DNA from: Fibrobacter succinogenes
GTDB lineage: Bacteria > Fibrobacterota > Fibrobacteria > Fibrobacterales > Fibrobacteraceae
NCBI GenBank assembly: GCA_902799745.1
Contig: CADCBQ010000009.1
Coordinates: forward strand, 36,781 to 100,780
DNA length: 64,000 nucleotides
Direction: 5' to 3'
The translations under genes were made by a program, and so were the position numbers. Below, piece by piece: positions 1 through 7,883 of the stretch. Every line of letters begins with the position of its first letter. The first letter of the stretch is position 1. Below the pieces are notes generated by a model, which was not told the DNA's origin, ran no database searches, and saw nothing but the letters and a program-made list of their open reading frames with translations.

Positions 1-184
1 AGTCACTCTGCAACCGATTCTTGCCTCGATGGAGGTCACCGATTTTAGCGGTCCCTCCAACAACAATATCACCTTCGTCTTCTTTCACATTCATAAACTG
101 TGCCGCAGAAGGCGGATGGTTTGAGCACCCCGCCAGCAGCAGGGCACACACCATCAAAGCAATCCATAAAATTCCGCGGGCCAT
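1..184 (-). CDS. Lipoprotein, N-terminal part (cut by window edge)
   Basis: A reading frame opens at an ATG (184-182) and runs off the left edge, giving 61 residues. It begins with a basic residue, a hydrophobic stretch and a lipobox (LLAGC, Cys20), so it should be exported, lipidated and anchored in a membrane. The mature part seen here (SNHPPSAAQF onwards) is hydrophilic and I do not recognise the family. The plus-strand frame over the same bases has no such signals. Confidence 0.7.
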   Translation of the reverse strand, partial: MARGILWIALMVCALLLAGCSNHPPSAAQFMNVKEDEGDIVVGGTAKIGDLHRGKNRLQSD

Positions 185-297
185 TATCTACAAAATAGAA
201 TATCCAGGCAAAACCCGGATTCATTCCATCAGCCTATTCGCGGACTTCATCAAATAAAACAGACCATATTGCTAACGCCAGCAAAATGATCCACTCT

Positions 298-325
298 ATC
301 ATTTTCCCCACGCCGGGAAAATGAT
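298..325. repeat. 11-bp inverted repeat after the TfoX-N gene
   Basis: ATCATTTTCCC and its exact complement flank a 6-base loop, ending one base from the stop codon of the neighbouring minus-strand gene. The minus strand has no U-tract after it, so it may stabilise the mRNA 3' end rather than terminate on its own. Confidence 0.5.
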
Positions 326-326
326 A

Positions 327-650
327 TTACTTTTTCTTCTTCGCAGGGGCTGGCAACTCAGGGAGCATCGCGTCAAGCAAACGAACTAAGAGATCGTTGT
401 CTTCAATCTGTTCGTTGGTCACGCGGAGCATGGGTTTTGCACCGTCATAGGGCAGCTGCTTCTTTGCGGCAGGGAGCATCGCCAAGGCCGCAGGCACGGG
501 CTTTACCAGCAGGCGGTCATCGTAAATTCCGCCGAAGACTTTTCCGTCGGCATACAGAATGTACTCGCCCATCATCTTGCGCGTTGTTACACGTAGTTCA
601 CCCTTGAACTGCTGCAAAACATGGTCACGAAACTTTTCAGAACTCGGCAT
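327..650 (-). CDS. TfoX N-terminal domain protein
   Basis: A 107-residue protein that matches the stand-alone TfoX/Sxy N-terminal domain: a central MMGEYILYADGKVFGGI block followed by DDRLLVKP. In gamma-proteobacteria the two-domain TfoX regulates competence, but single-domain versions are common and of uncertain role. The Lys-rich tail (PAPAKKKK) is ordinary for these proteins. The ATG at 650 has an AAGGGG site about six bases upstream. It is divergent from the SMR pump gene, with only 53 bases between the two starts. Family assignment is firm; function is not known. Confidence 0.8.
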   Translation of the reverse strand: MPSSEKFRDHVLQQFKGELRVTTRKMMGEYILYADGKVFGGIYDDRLLVKPVPAALAMLPAAKKQLPYDGAKPMLRVTNEQIEDNDLLVRLLDAMLPELPAPAKKKK

Positions 651-673
651 ACATACCCCTTGACGATTTTCAT

Positions 674-697
674 AATATACAAATTATTTTGTATATT
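674..697. promoter_or_regulatory. Perfect 10-bp palindrome before the SMR pump gene
   Basis: AATATACAAA and its exact complement TTTGTATATT flank TTAT, ending 6 bases before the pump start codon and 24 bases from the divergent TfoX-N start. It could be an operator shared by both genes or a hairpin limiting translation of the pump mRNA. Confidence 0.45.
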
Positions 698-703
698 CTC
701 CCT

Positions 704-1036
704 ATGCTCAACTACATATTCCTTATCCTCGCTATTGTCGCAGAAGCTGCCGGCACCACGCTCCTCAAGATGTCGGAACAGTTCACCAAACTCGTCCCGT
801 CCATCGCCTCGCTCGTCTGCTACGTGGCGTCGCTCTACCTGTTGAGTCTCTGCCTGCGCACCATCCCCATCGGCATCGCGTACGCCACCTGGTCGGCACT
901 GGGTATCGCCCTCATCACCATCAGCGGCATCTTCTTTTTCAAACAGATGCCCGACCTAGGCGCCATCATCGGACTCGTCTTAATCATCTCCGGCGTCGCC
1001 GTACTGAATCTATTTTCGAAGATGGACATCCACTAG
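704..1036 (+). CDS. Small multidrug resistance (EmrE/QacE-type) efflux pump
   Basis: This 110-residue protein has four hydrophobic segments and follows the EmrE pattern along its whole length, the same length as EmrE itself. Glu14 in the first helix (VAEAAGTTLLK) is the proton/substrate-binding glutamate of the family, and IPIGIAYATWSALG in helix 3 is the conserved dimer and substrate segment. It should act as an inner-membrane dimer exchanging protons for a cationic compound; the substrate cannot be told from sequence. The ATG at 704 fits EmrE better than a TTG five codons upstream. No clear Shine-Dalgarno site precedes it; a perfect palindrome does. Its stop lies 2 bases from that of the convergent GNAT gene. 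Confidence 0.9.
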   Translation: MLNYIFLILAIVAEAAGTTLLKMSEQFTKLVPSIASLVCYVASLYLLSLCLRTIPIGIAYATWSALGIALITISGIFFFKQMPDLGAIIGLVLIISGVAVLNLFSKMDIH

Positions 1037-1038
1037 GT

Positions 1039-1470
1039 TCACAGAACCTTTTCCATAAACACGCACTCGAACGTGTCATGATGGGCTTTACCGCTTTCGT
1101 TGAAGTGGTAACCCATTTTTTCATAGAAATCCGCAACATTCACGCGGCTCGAGATTTCGACTTTCTTGACGCCAACTTCGTGCATCCACTTTTCGGCCTC
1201 GGCAACGACGGCCTGGCCTAAATGCTTGCCACGATATTCCGGCAGCACCACGACACGCCCAATTTCAGCAACGCCATCGCGAACTTCGAACCAGCGGCAA
1301 GTGGCAACCGGATAAATATCGTCCAGCGCCAAAATGTAATGACAGCTCTCGCCATCATGCGCATCGATTTCGGCATCCAGCGGAATCTGGTACTTGCGCA
1401 TCATCGCAGCCATACGCACGTAGTAGGCGCCAGCACGTTCGCTTTCTTTTGTAACGCGAATAATTTTCAT
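1039..1470 (-). CDS. GNAT family N-acetyltransferase
   Basis: A 143-residue single-domain GNAT protein. Motif A, the acetyl-CoA pyrophosphate loop, is visible as VVLPEYRGKHLGQAVV (about residues 73-88), preceded by the beta-strand GVAEIGR. The C-terminal VNVADFYEKMGYHF is the usual motif B. The substrate is unknown; small GNATs of this kind acetylate amines or peptides in the cytoplasm. It lies 12 bases downstream of the BatD-like gene on the same strand, so the two are probably co-transcribed. Confidence 0.8.
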   Translation of the reverse strand: MKIIRVTKESERAGAYYVRMAAMMRKYQIPLDAEIDAHDGESCHYILALDDIYPVATCRWFEVRDGVAEIGRVVVLPEYRGKHLGQAVVAEAEKWMHEVGVKKVEISSRVNVADFYEKMGYHFNESGKAHHDTFECVFMEKVL

Positions 1471-1482
1471 GAATACGAGCGA

Positions 1483-2352
1483 TTAGTCTTCTTCAGAAAT
1501 TCCCATAAGGGTCATGGCACCTTTCCAGGTTTCCTTGTTTTCAAAACCGTCGCGCTTGCCGCCGCCGTAGCGGGCATGTGCGAATTCTTCTACAAGGCTT
1601 TCCCAGCCTTCCAATTTACCCTCTTTCACGAGGTTGTCGAGATTGACCGCGGAGGCGGCCATTCCGAATTTTTCCGCCACGTAATCCTTGCAAATGCTTT
1701 CGAGCTCCAGGAGCCATTCGCGGCTATCAGCCGTATTCACGCGCTGCTTAAGAACCATCATGCGTTCGCGCAGGGCGTCTTCTGCGGCGTTTTTAGCCGC
1801 AACAGCCTCTCGGGCTGCACTACGGCGCTTTACACGCCACAAGCCTGCTAAAAGCACGCACAAAGCCACAATAAGCCCAACAGCAAGCGGAAACGGGTTA
1901 AAAGGTTCATTCACGCGCACATCTACGCTTTCGCTGCGCAAATCGAGCGGTTGCCCCATTTGCGTCGGAATTTCAAACCGCATCGCCGGAATATGCAAGT
2001 TGCCCGTATCGGCCGCCAAAATCTTGTAGGTAAACGTAATCGAGGCAACTTCCTTGCCGTCTTTCACAGAGCGTGCCGATTCCTGCGACATGCCCACCTG
2101 AGTCAGACCCTTCGCATTCGCCGTGCCCGTCGGCACCACCAAAAGCGCACTCCCTTGCACGCCCCAAGAAACTGTCACCGGGAATTCAAACGTGTCGCCC
2201 ACGGTCACCGCGGGCATTCCACCTTGCGGCCCCGCGGAAATCGAAATCCCGAGCTGTTCCGGCGTCGGCATTTCGATCTCCGGCGCCGCGACAACGCTAT
2301 CAATTGCGGCAGAATCAACCGCATTTTCCACATTCAAAGAATCGTTTTCCAT
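1483..2352 (-). CDS. BatD-like membrane protein with cytoplasmic DUF4381-like tail
   Basis: A 289-residue protein. The N-terminal half (about 25-150) is a beta-rich region with the VGDTFEFPVTVSWG pattern of BatD/oxygen-tolerance proteins. One transmembrane helix follows (about FPLAVGLIVALCVLLAGLW), then a basic stop-transfer and a helical tail resembling the small domain beside BatABD proteins. BatD-like proteins belong to aerotolerance/von Willebrand clusters whose biochemical role is unclear; no BatA or BatB lies in the window. The start at 2352 is chosen because the upstream extension would run into the terminator hairpin of the preceding gene. No obvious signal peptide is seen, which is odd for the proposed topology. 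Confidence 0.6.
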   Translation of the reverse strand: MENDSLNVENAVDSAAIDSVVAAPEIEMPTPEQLGISISAGPQGGMPAVTVGDTFEFPVTVSWGVQGSALLVVPTGTANAKGLTQVGMSQESARSVKDGKEVASITFTYKILAADTGNLHIPAMRFEIPTQMGQPLDLRSESVDVRVNEPFNPFPLAVGLIVALCVLLAGLWRVKRRSAAREAVAAKNAAEDALRERMMVLKQRVNTADSREWLLELESICKDYVAEKFGMAASAVNLDNLVKEGKLEGWESLVEEFAHARYGGGKRDGFENKETWKGAMTLMGISEED

Positions 2353-2363
2353 ACGCGGATAAT

Positions 2364-2402
2364 ATACAAAAAGAAGCCCTTGACGTTTTGTCAAGGGCTT
2401 CT
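2364..2402 (-). terminator. Terminator of the GH8 cellulase gene
   Basis: A perfect 13-bp stem (2372-2384 with 2390-2402, loop GTTTT) is followed on the minus strand by a T-rich tract, 26 bases after the GH8 stop codon. Confidence 0.85.
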
Positions 2403-2428
2403 ATGCCTGCGAGGGGCAAGCCCCCTAT

Positions 2429-3928
2429 TTAAAACGGTCTTACGAAGTTGCCGTTCAGCAAGGCACTGTAAATACCCATCAGAATGTCGGAGAAGTAGCT
2501 AGAGCCCGTGTTAGCCGGAGTTCTGGTGTTGAACAAATCCGTACAGGCGCTTACCCAAGTCGGATTGGAGCCAAAACCAGTTACGCACCAAGCTCCAAGC
2601 CAATGAGACGGAATAGCCGTACCAGTGCTTGCAGCATCGCTCTTTGCCGGATCCCATGAGTAGTTGACCATCAACGCATTCGAAGACGGATCGCCTCCAG
2701 ACTTTCCAGAAATAAAGGTGTTCAGCTTCGTCAAGATAGCCAAGGCACGTTCATCCTGGAACCAGTAGTAATCCCATGCGATACGCCACGGAATACGTAC
2801 CGATTCCTTGTTGAATGTCCAGTAGGTCTTTGCGGCAGAACCATTGTCCGGGTCCACAGCCACACCGGCCGAATTGCTCCAATCCGGGAACACGCCCGTA
2901 CCGGCATTCTGCACCATAGTCATGTAAGCATACATGGCGTCGAGCACACCGGTCCAGTTATGACTCGGATCGGTATCAACCATGGCAAACAAACGGAGTG
3001 CCACCGGCGAGAAATAGCTGAGGTTGTAAACCGGATCAGCTCCCTGCCACATATCGTCATCGCCCGAGTAAATCAGCAAACTGGTCTTGTTGATTTCGTA
3101 GTCCCAAATTGCCTTCATAATTCTCTGGGCGTCGGTAAGGTATGCCACAGAACCGGTCTTGTAATACATCAAGACAAGTGACGTGGCAATATCCAGGTCT
3201 GCATCGGTAGCACTGGTATAGTCCACCTTCTTGGCAAAGCTGAAGGTAATCCACGGAGTAAGTTCGACGCCATAATAATCGCGGAACGCCCTAGAATAAT
3301 TCCAGATGCGCACAAAGGCGTCGTCATCGCCATTAAAGTAGGTGAGCAACATGCCGTAGCCAACGCCTTCGGACACAGTGCAACCGCGATACTTCATGCT
3401 TGCAACATCGGAATCCTTATTCAAACAGGACTGCTTATAGTAACCCGTATTCTGGTTAGACCAAAGCACACGACCCGCCGGCAAATACTGCGCTGTAAAA
3501 ATTTCCGCAAAGTCTGCAGCACTCGAAGAATAGTAGACCAATTCATCTTCGAGAGTTGCAAAGTGAGAAGGCTTCCAAAGGGCATAAACATTGGCAGGAT
3601 AAGCCGGGTTGGCAGAAGCAGCCAAAGCCACCGGCGACGTCCAAGCGGTTCCCGGATTGGTAACCGGCGTAGTGGTACCCGGATCGGTCGGAGTCGTGGT
3701 GCCCGGATCAACAGGAACGGTCGTACCAGGGTCAGTCGGAGTAGTCGTCGCACCCGGATCGACAGGAACGGTCGTACCGGGGTCGGTCGGAATAGTGGTA
3801 CCCGGATCAGTAGGATCCACCACAGGATCGGTATTACCCGACGTAGAATCATCACATGCGGCAAGGCCAAAAACCAAGCCCAAGGCCAAAGGAGCCATCA
3901 TGGGAGTTAAAAGTTTCTTGAAATGCAT
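2429..3928 (-). CDS. GH8 endoglucanase, lipoprotein with Pro-Thr linker
   Basis: A 499-residue protein. The ATG at 3928 is chosen because GAGGT lies at the right distance upstream and the protein then starts with a compact lipoprotein signal (GLAAC, Cys25). Residues about 33-92 are a low-complexity linker of repeated PTDPGTT/PVDPGTT units that would hold the enzyme off the membrane. The catalytic module carries the GH8 acid motif SEGVGYGM (Glu187) and the family signature ATDADLDIA (Asp242-Asp246). GH8 enzymes hydrolyse beta-1,4-glucan, xylan or chitosan with inversion; endo-glucanase is the most likely activity. A TAnnTTTG element lies 25 bases upstream of the start and a strong terminator follows. 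Confidence 0.88.
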   Translation of the reverse strand: MHFKKLLTPMMAPLALGLVFGLAACDDSTSGNTDPVVDPTDPGTTIPTDPGTTVPVDPGATTTPTDPGTTVPVDPGTTTPTDPGTTTPVTNPGTAWTSPVALAASANPAYPANVYALWKPSHFATLEDELVYYSSSAADFAEIFTAQYLPAGRVLWSNQNTGYYKQSCLNKDSDVASMKYRGCTVSEGVGYGMLLTYFNGDDDAFVRIWNYSRAFRDYYGVELTPWITFSFAKKVDYTSATDADLDIATSLVLMYYKTGSVAYLTDAQRIMKAIWDYEINKTSLLIYSGDDDMWQGADPVYNLSYFSPVALRLFAMVDTDPSHNWTGVLDAMYAYMTMVQNAGTGVFPDWSNSAGVAVDPDNGSAAKTYWTFNKESVRIPWRIAWDYYWFQDERALAILTKLNTFISGKSGGDPSSNALMVNYSWDPAKSDAASTGTAIPSHWLGAWCVTGFGSNPTWVSACTDLFNTRTPANTGSSYFSDILMGIYSALLNGNFVRPF

Positions 3929-3952
3929 AACAACCTCGTTTTGCGTTTTCTT

Positions 3953-3960
3953 CAAATATA
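3953..3960 (-). promoter_or_regulatory. TAnnTTTG promoter element (GH8)
   Basis: TATATTTG on the minus strand, ending 24 bases before the GH8 ATG; matches the Bacteroidetes -7 consensus. No clear -33 element was seen. Confidence 0.5.
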
Positions 3961-4027
3961 TATTTTATTCCCTCTTTTCAAAGAAAGAACAAGAAAAAAT
4001 AATCACCAGTGTAATCTAGGTCATATC

Positions 4028-4063
4028 AAAAAAAAGAAAGGGCCGCGGATACCCGCAACCCTT
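4028..4063 (-). terminator. Terminator after the beta-sandwich protein gene
   Basis: A stem AAGGG..GCGG / CCGC..CCCTT with a 4-base loop is followed on the minus strand by TTTC and a run of eight T, 25 bases past the stop codon. Confidence 0.8.
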
Positions 4064-4088
4064 CCTTTAAGATTTTACCGAAGTAAGA

Positions 4089-5015
4089 TTACTTCAGCAT
4101 GATCTGCTGAGAGAGACCCATAGCGCGAACCATGTAGACACCAGCCTGGAGCTTGGAGAGATCCATGGTCTTCACAGAGGAGGCTGCCATAACAACCTGG
4201 CCCTGGAGGTTCACAATTTCAGCCTTGGCAACAGACTTGCCGAAGGAAAGGGTACGGCCAGCGAGCTGAGCTTTGAGGGAGCCAGCGATAGCCTTAGCGC
4301 CGATAGCGTCCTTCGGACCCGGAGTCGGAGTGCCGCAACCGCCATTGTAGTCACCGACTGCCATAATGTTGAATTCACCGGTGGAACCAGTCTTGGCCTG
4401 CACCTTCACCTTGATAGAAGCGAGAGATGCGACAGCTTCGTCGATGGAGATGGACTGGTCAGCCTTAGCCCAGCTCGGCTGAGCAAACTTGGACCAAGGA
4501 ACGTCAACAGACTTACCGGTAGCAGACTTACCCATGTCATAAGCCGGGTTAGCGTAACCGATCTTAGCGTCGTTAGCGTCGCCGAGACCAAGTTCGAGGG
4601 TAGCAGCATGCGTTACAGAAAGCGTCATGCAAACACCCTTCATAGAGGATGCGTCAACCGGGATAGCCTTACCAGCAGCGTCGGCACCACCAACGTTGAA
4701 GCCGATACCGATGAACGGATCATAATCCAAGGTACCCTTACCGAGGGTGTAAGTACCGCAGATACCGGTGCCGCAAGCTTCGAGAACGGGTTCAAGTCCA
4801 CCGTAGTCCGGATCCGGATCAGCACCCCAAGTCACAACGGATTCGCCACCATCGGCAGCGTCGTTGTAGTTGTACCAGTAACCAGAGTTGTCTTCACCAG
4901 CGTCGAGACCGGTGTCAACACGTGCAATACCATCAGCACCATTCCAGGTTTCGAAACCGAAAGAAAGGGCAGCTGCTGCCAAAACGGCAGAAATGCTAAG
5001 AATTTTCTTGTTCAT
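4089..5015 (-). CDS. Secreted beta-sandwich (CBM11-like) protein with C-terminal sorting tail
   Basis: A 308-residue exported protein with an N-terminal signal peptide cleaved near LSFG. Residues about 20-225 read as a jelly-roll domain rich in Gly, Asp and aromatic residues (FETWNGADG, NSGYWYNYND), like the galactose-binding folds of carbohydrate-binding modules; that comparison is my inference. The last about 75 residues end in a type IX-like sorting pattern (AEIVNLQGQVV then LQAGVYMVRA, closing QQIMLK). No catalytic motif is visible. It sits between two cellulase genes and has its own terminator and a GAGAG ribosome site. A role in binding plant polysaccharide at the cell surface is plausible but untested. 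Confidence 0.6.
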   Translation of the reverse strand: MNKKILSISAVLAAAALSFGFETWNGADGIARVDTGLDAGEDNSGYWYNYNDAADGGESVVTWGADPDPDYGGLEPVLEACGTGICGTYTLGKGTLDYDPFIGIGFNVGGADAAGKAIPVDASSMKGVCMTLSVTHAATLELGLGDANDAKIGYANPAYDMGKSATGKSVDVPWSKFAQPSWAKADQSISIDEAVASLASIKVKVQAKTGSTGEFNIMAVGDYNGGCGTPTPGPKDAIGAKAIAGSLKAQLAGRTLSFGKSVAKAEIVNLQGQVVMAASSVKTMDLSKLQAGVYMVRAMGLSQQIMLK

Positions 5016-5411
5016 AATTCTCTCTCTTTTTTAAAGTTATGCCCAATAAGGGCGGTTCGCACCCTAATATATCTTTTTTTTTCGCAAGCTGTCAAATATT
5101 TTTTCCTTTTTTTCGCTAAAAAACGGACACCCTAGGAACAAACCCCAAAATCTTCAAAAAAACGCAAAAAGGATAATAAAAATTTACTCTAGGCTTTAAA
5201 TTCCGTTGTTTTGGGCAATTGTAAGCGAAATCACACTCGATACACGCGCACCTTTTTTATTTCTTGCGGACAAAGAAAATCTGCCTAAAAAATATATTTT
5301 TCCCCGTATTCACAAGTAAACATTATTTTAGGGGCGAACCCCTCCAAATATTCCATAATTAAGGTATCTTTACCCTCGATGGGAAAAAAGGGATTATCTA
5401 AGGGAATCATT
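5016..5411. other. Divergent intergenic region, 396 bases
   Basis: An AT-rich gap between two divergent secreted-protein genes. It holds A/T runs, a self-complementary AAAAAATATATTTTT stretch near 5285-5301 and a near-match to the promoter element (TATCTTTA, 5363-5370) 41 bases before the GH5 start. No gene or RNA was recognised. Confidence 0.5.
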
Positions 5412-7646
5412 ATGAATATTAAAAAACTTATCCCCTGCCTGCTCGCACTCGCTGCGGTGCCGGCACTCGCGGCAGCATCCACTGCCACCCCCAAACGCGT
5501 TGGTCCTGTCAGCTATTATGGCGCGCTCCATACTGACGGCGGTAAAATCGTCGGTGCCAAAAACGGCGAAGAAGCCATGATTCGTGGTATGAGCCTTTTC
5601 TGGTCTGACGCCACTGGTATGCCGTACTACAACAAGAACGTGATTACCTGGGCTGCCGAGAACTTGCCCATGGACGTTTTCCGTTTTGCCATGGGCATCA
5701 CCTATTACGATAGCGATGGCGGCACCACCAACGCCCTCGACGAAGCATACTCCTACAACGGCGCACCCGATGGCTACATGGGCATTATCGACCAGATGGT
5801 CGAAGCCGCTATCGAAAACGACATTTACATCATCATTGACTGGCACAGCCACCGTGCCACCAACGAACAGAATATCGCTAAGACCTTCTTTGAACAGGTC
5901 GCCAAGAAGTATAAAGACGTTCCTAACGTCATTTACGAAATCTTCAACGAACCCGTAAGCCAGAGCTGGGATCAAGTGAAGGGCTACGCCAACAACATTG
6001 TTCCGCTCATCCGCAATAGCACTGACAACCTAGTTCTGGTCGGTACGCCGAGCTGGTCCCAGATGACCCAATACGGTGGCGTAAACGGCAAGAACGTGGG
6101 TTACGTTCTCCATTTCTACGCAGGCACGCATGGCGTAGGCACCTACGGCGGCCGCGCAACACAGGCAAAGAGCAGCGGCAATGCCGTGTTCATTACCGAA
6201 TGGGGTACCACCAATGCCGACGGTGCAGGCAGCCCGAGCAGCGGCAGCACCCAGGAATGGATGAGCTTCATGGAAACGAACAAGATCAGTAACTGTAACT
6301 GGAGCTTGCGTGCAGTCGGTAGTAAATACGCCGTCAACAACAAGCAAGAAACTTCCGCCATGTTCAGCGGCAGCGATGACCTGAACACGATCGGTAAGCT
6401 CAACAGTGCAAGCTACAGCGAATCCGGCAAGCTCGTCAAGGATTACCTTTCGAAGCATGCAACCGATTGGCCCAGCTTGTTCGCCAAGTCCCTGAAAACT
6501 GGTTCTTGCTCCTTTAACGCCACGACTGTCAAGGAATCCGCCGGTAGCGTTGCAAGTTCCCTCAAGTCTGGCTGTACTTACACCTCCAGCAACGAAAACG
6601 TCGTGACCTCTACCGGCGATATCAAGAGCGCCGGCTACGTTATCATGACCGGTAACGACGGTTCTCAGTCCCTGGTTATCGTTAGCGCCGAAGCTAAGCA
6701 GACTATTGCAGGTTTTGTTGATCTCAAGTGCTACAACAACGGCGACTGCACCAACAACAGAACTCAGAAGTACTCTGGTGGCCAGAATATGGAATGGGTC
6801 GTCTCCGTGGCTAACACCACTGATGAAGGCGCCAAGTTCACTCTGACCTCCCTTGACCCGAGCGTTGTCACGGTCAAGACCGCCACCTGTTCTGATGCTT
6901 CTTGTTCTTCTCTCCAGAAGGGCAAGCAGGTTGTCATGTATGAATTCAAGGGTTACGGTACCGCAAAGGTCGTAGCAACCGCACCTGCAGCAGCTGGTTT
7001 CCCCGCCCTGCAAGACACGGTTGAAGTCAGCTACCTCAAGACAGCCAACAGAATTCACAGTAACTTCGGTAAGGGCGCCGACAAGCAAGGTTTCGTTTAC
7101 CTCGCTCCTGGCGAAACCAAGGCAAAGTTCTTCCCGGACACCGCCTTGAGCGAAAAGGCCAAGGTTACCTACACCTTTAATGGCAAGGAATCTTCTGATT
7201 ACCTGACGAAGAACGGCAACGACCTCGTTGCAGGCGCCCAGAACGCAATCGTGATTATTACCGGCCATGCCGACGAAACAGCGAACTACGGCGAAGTCAC
7301 CCGTTCTACCACGGTGATTATTGGCGACCTCGCCTCTGCCGTGAACGCCGAAGAATACTACGCCGCGTTGCAGAAAATGAATGGCGAAGAACAAGGTATT
7401 GGCGTCTTCAAGACAAAGCCGACTCTCCCGCTCCGCGCCACCATTGCTAACGCTCAGTTGCTCGTCAACTCCAAGGAATCTGGAGACATTCACGTGGATG
7501 TGTTCTCGATTATGGGTCAGAAGGTTGTCTCTAAGGTTATAAGCAACAACTCGACCGTATCCCTCGGAAACATTCCTACTGGCGCTTACCTGATTACCGT
7601 AAGACAGGGCGTCAAGCAGCTGAACATTAGGTGGACCAAGAAGTAA
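5412..7646 (+). CDS. GH5 endoglucanase with Ig-like modules and sorting tail
   Basis: A 744-residue secreted cellulase. The start at 5412 has AAGGGA upstream and gives a clean signal peptide (MNIKKLIPCLLALAAVPALA); an in-frame ATG 33 bases earlier would bury it. The GH5 (subfamily 2-like) domain covers about 28-320, with acid/base Glu180 in VIYEIFNEP, nucleophile Glu263 in VFITEWGTT and IIIDWHSH at the substrate cleft. About 370-650 is beta-rich, Cys-containing and Ig-like, with no CBM I can name. The C-terminus (VDVFSIMGQKVVS, then IPTGAYLITVRQ) is a type IX-like sorting domain. It should cut internal beta-1,4 bonds in cellulose or glucomannan outside the cell. A strong terminator follows. 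Confidence 0.9.
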   Translation: MNIKKLIPCLLALAAVPALAAASTATPKRVGPVSYYGALHTDGGKIVGAKNGEEAMIRGMSLFWSDATGMPYYNKNVITWAAENLPMDVFRFAMGITYYDSDGGTTNALDEAYSYNGAPDGYMGIIDQMVEAAIENDIYIIIDWHSHRATNEQNIAKTFFEQVAKKYKDVPNVIYEIFNEPVSQSWDQVKGYANNIVPLIRNSTDNLVLVGTPSWSQMTQYGGVNGKNVGYVLHFYAGTHGVGTYGGRATQAKSSGNAVFITEWGTTNADGAGSPSSGSTQEWMSFMETNKISNCNWSLRAVGSKYAVNNKQETSAMFSGSDDLNTIGKLNSASYSESGKLVKDYLSKHATDWPSLFAKSLKTGSCSFNATTVKESAGSVASSLKSGCTYTSSNENVVTSTGDIKSAGYVIMTGNDGSQSLVIVSAEAKQTIAGFVDLKCYNNGDCTNNRTQKYSGGQNMEWVVSVANTTDEGAKFTLTSLDPSVVTVKTATCSDASCSSLQKGKQVVMYEFKGYGTAKVVATAPAAAGFPALQDTVEVSYLKTANRIHSNFGKGADKQGFVYLAPGETKAKFFPDTALSEKAKVTYTFNGKESSDYLTKNGNDLVAGAQNAIVIITGHADETANYGEVTRSTTVIIGDLASAVNAEEYYAALQKMNGEEQGIGVFKTKPTLPLRATIANAQLLVNSKESGDIHVDVFSIMGQKVVSKVISNNSTVSLGNIPTGAYLITVRQGVKQLNIRWTKK

Positions 7647-7670
7647 TCTAGACCACAAGAAATTCCCTTA

Positions 7671-7704
7671 AAGAAAGTCGGGCACACGCCCGACTTTCTT
7701 TTTT
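7671..7704 (+). terminator. Terminator of the GH5 gene
   Basis: A perfect 13-bp stem (7671-7683 with 7688-7700, loop ACAC) followed by a T run, 24 bases after the stop codon. Confidence 0.9.
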
Positions 7705-7830
7705 CCACCCAACCGTTGCTAGTCCTTAGCACATTAAATTATTACCTAGGGCGCAGTATATAACGCATATAACGACCCTTTTTATACACTTGTAGGCACA
7801 ACACGGGCTCTTTAAATTGCTCTAGCATAT

Positions 7831-7864
7831 AAAAAGAATCCCGGCGGTAGCCGGGATCTTTTTA
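7831..7864 (-). terminator. Terminator of the outer-membrane operon
   Basis: Stem ATCCCGGC/GCCGGGAT with loop GGTA, flanked by AAAAAG and CTTTTT, so it can work on both strands. It lies about 20 bases past the last gene of the six-gene minus-strand operon. Confidence 0.85.
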
Positions 7865-7883
7865 AACCTTATTCTAAAGAGAA

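Noticed and set aside
21-257. 78-codon plus-strand frame at the left edge
   Set aside because: It overlaps a minus-strand frame with a lipobox signal and lacks any feature of its own.
651-703. Guanidine riboswitch before the SMR pump
   Set aside because: The 53-base gap holds only a simple palindrome; the paired ACGR loops of guanidine-II or the ykkC core are absent.
6030-7658. 542-codon minus-strand frame opposite the GH5 cellulase
   Set aside because: Antisense shadow of a gene with clear catalytic motifs; no start signals and no recognisable fold.
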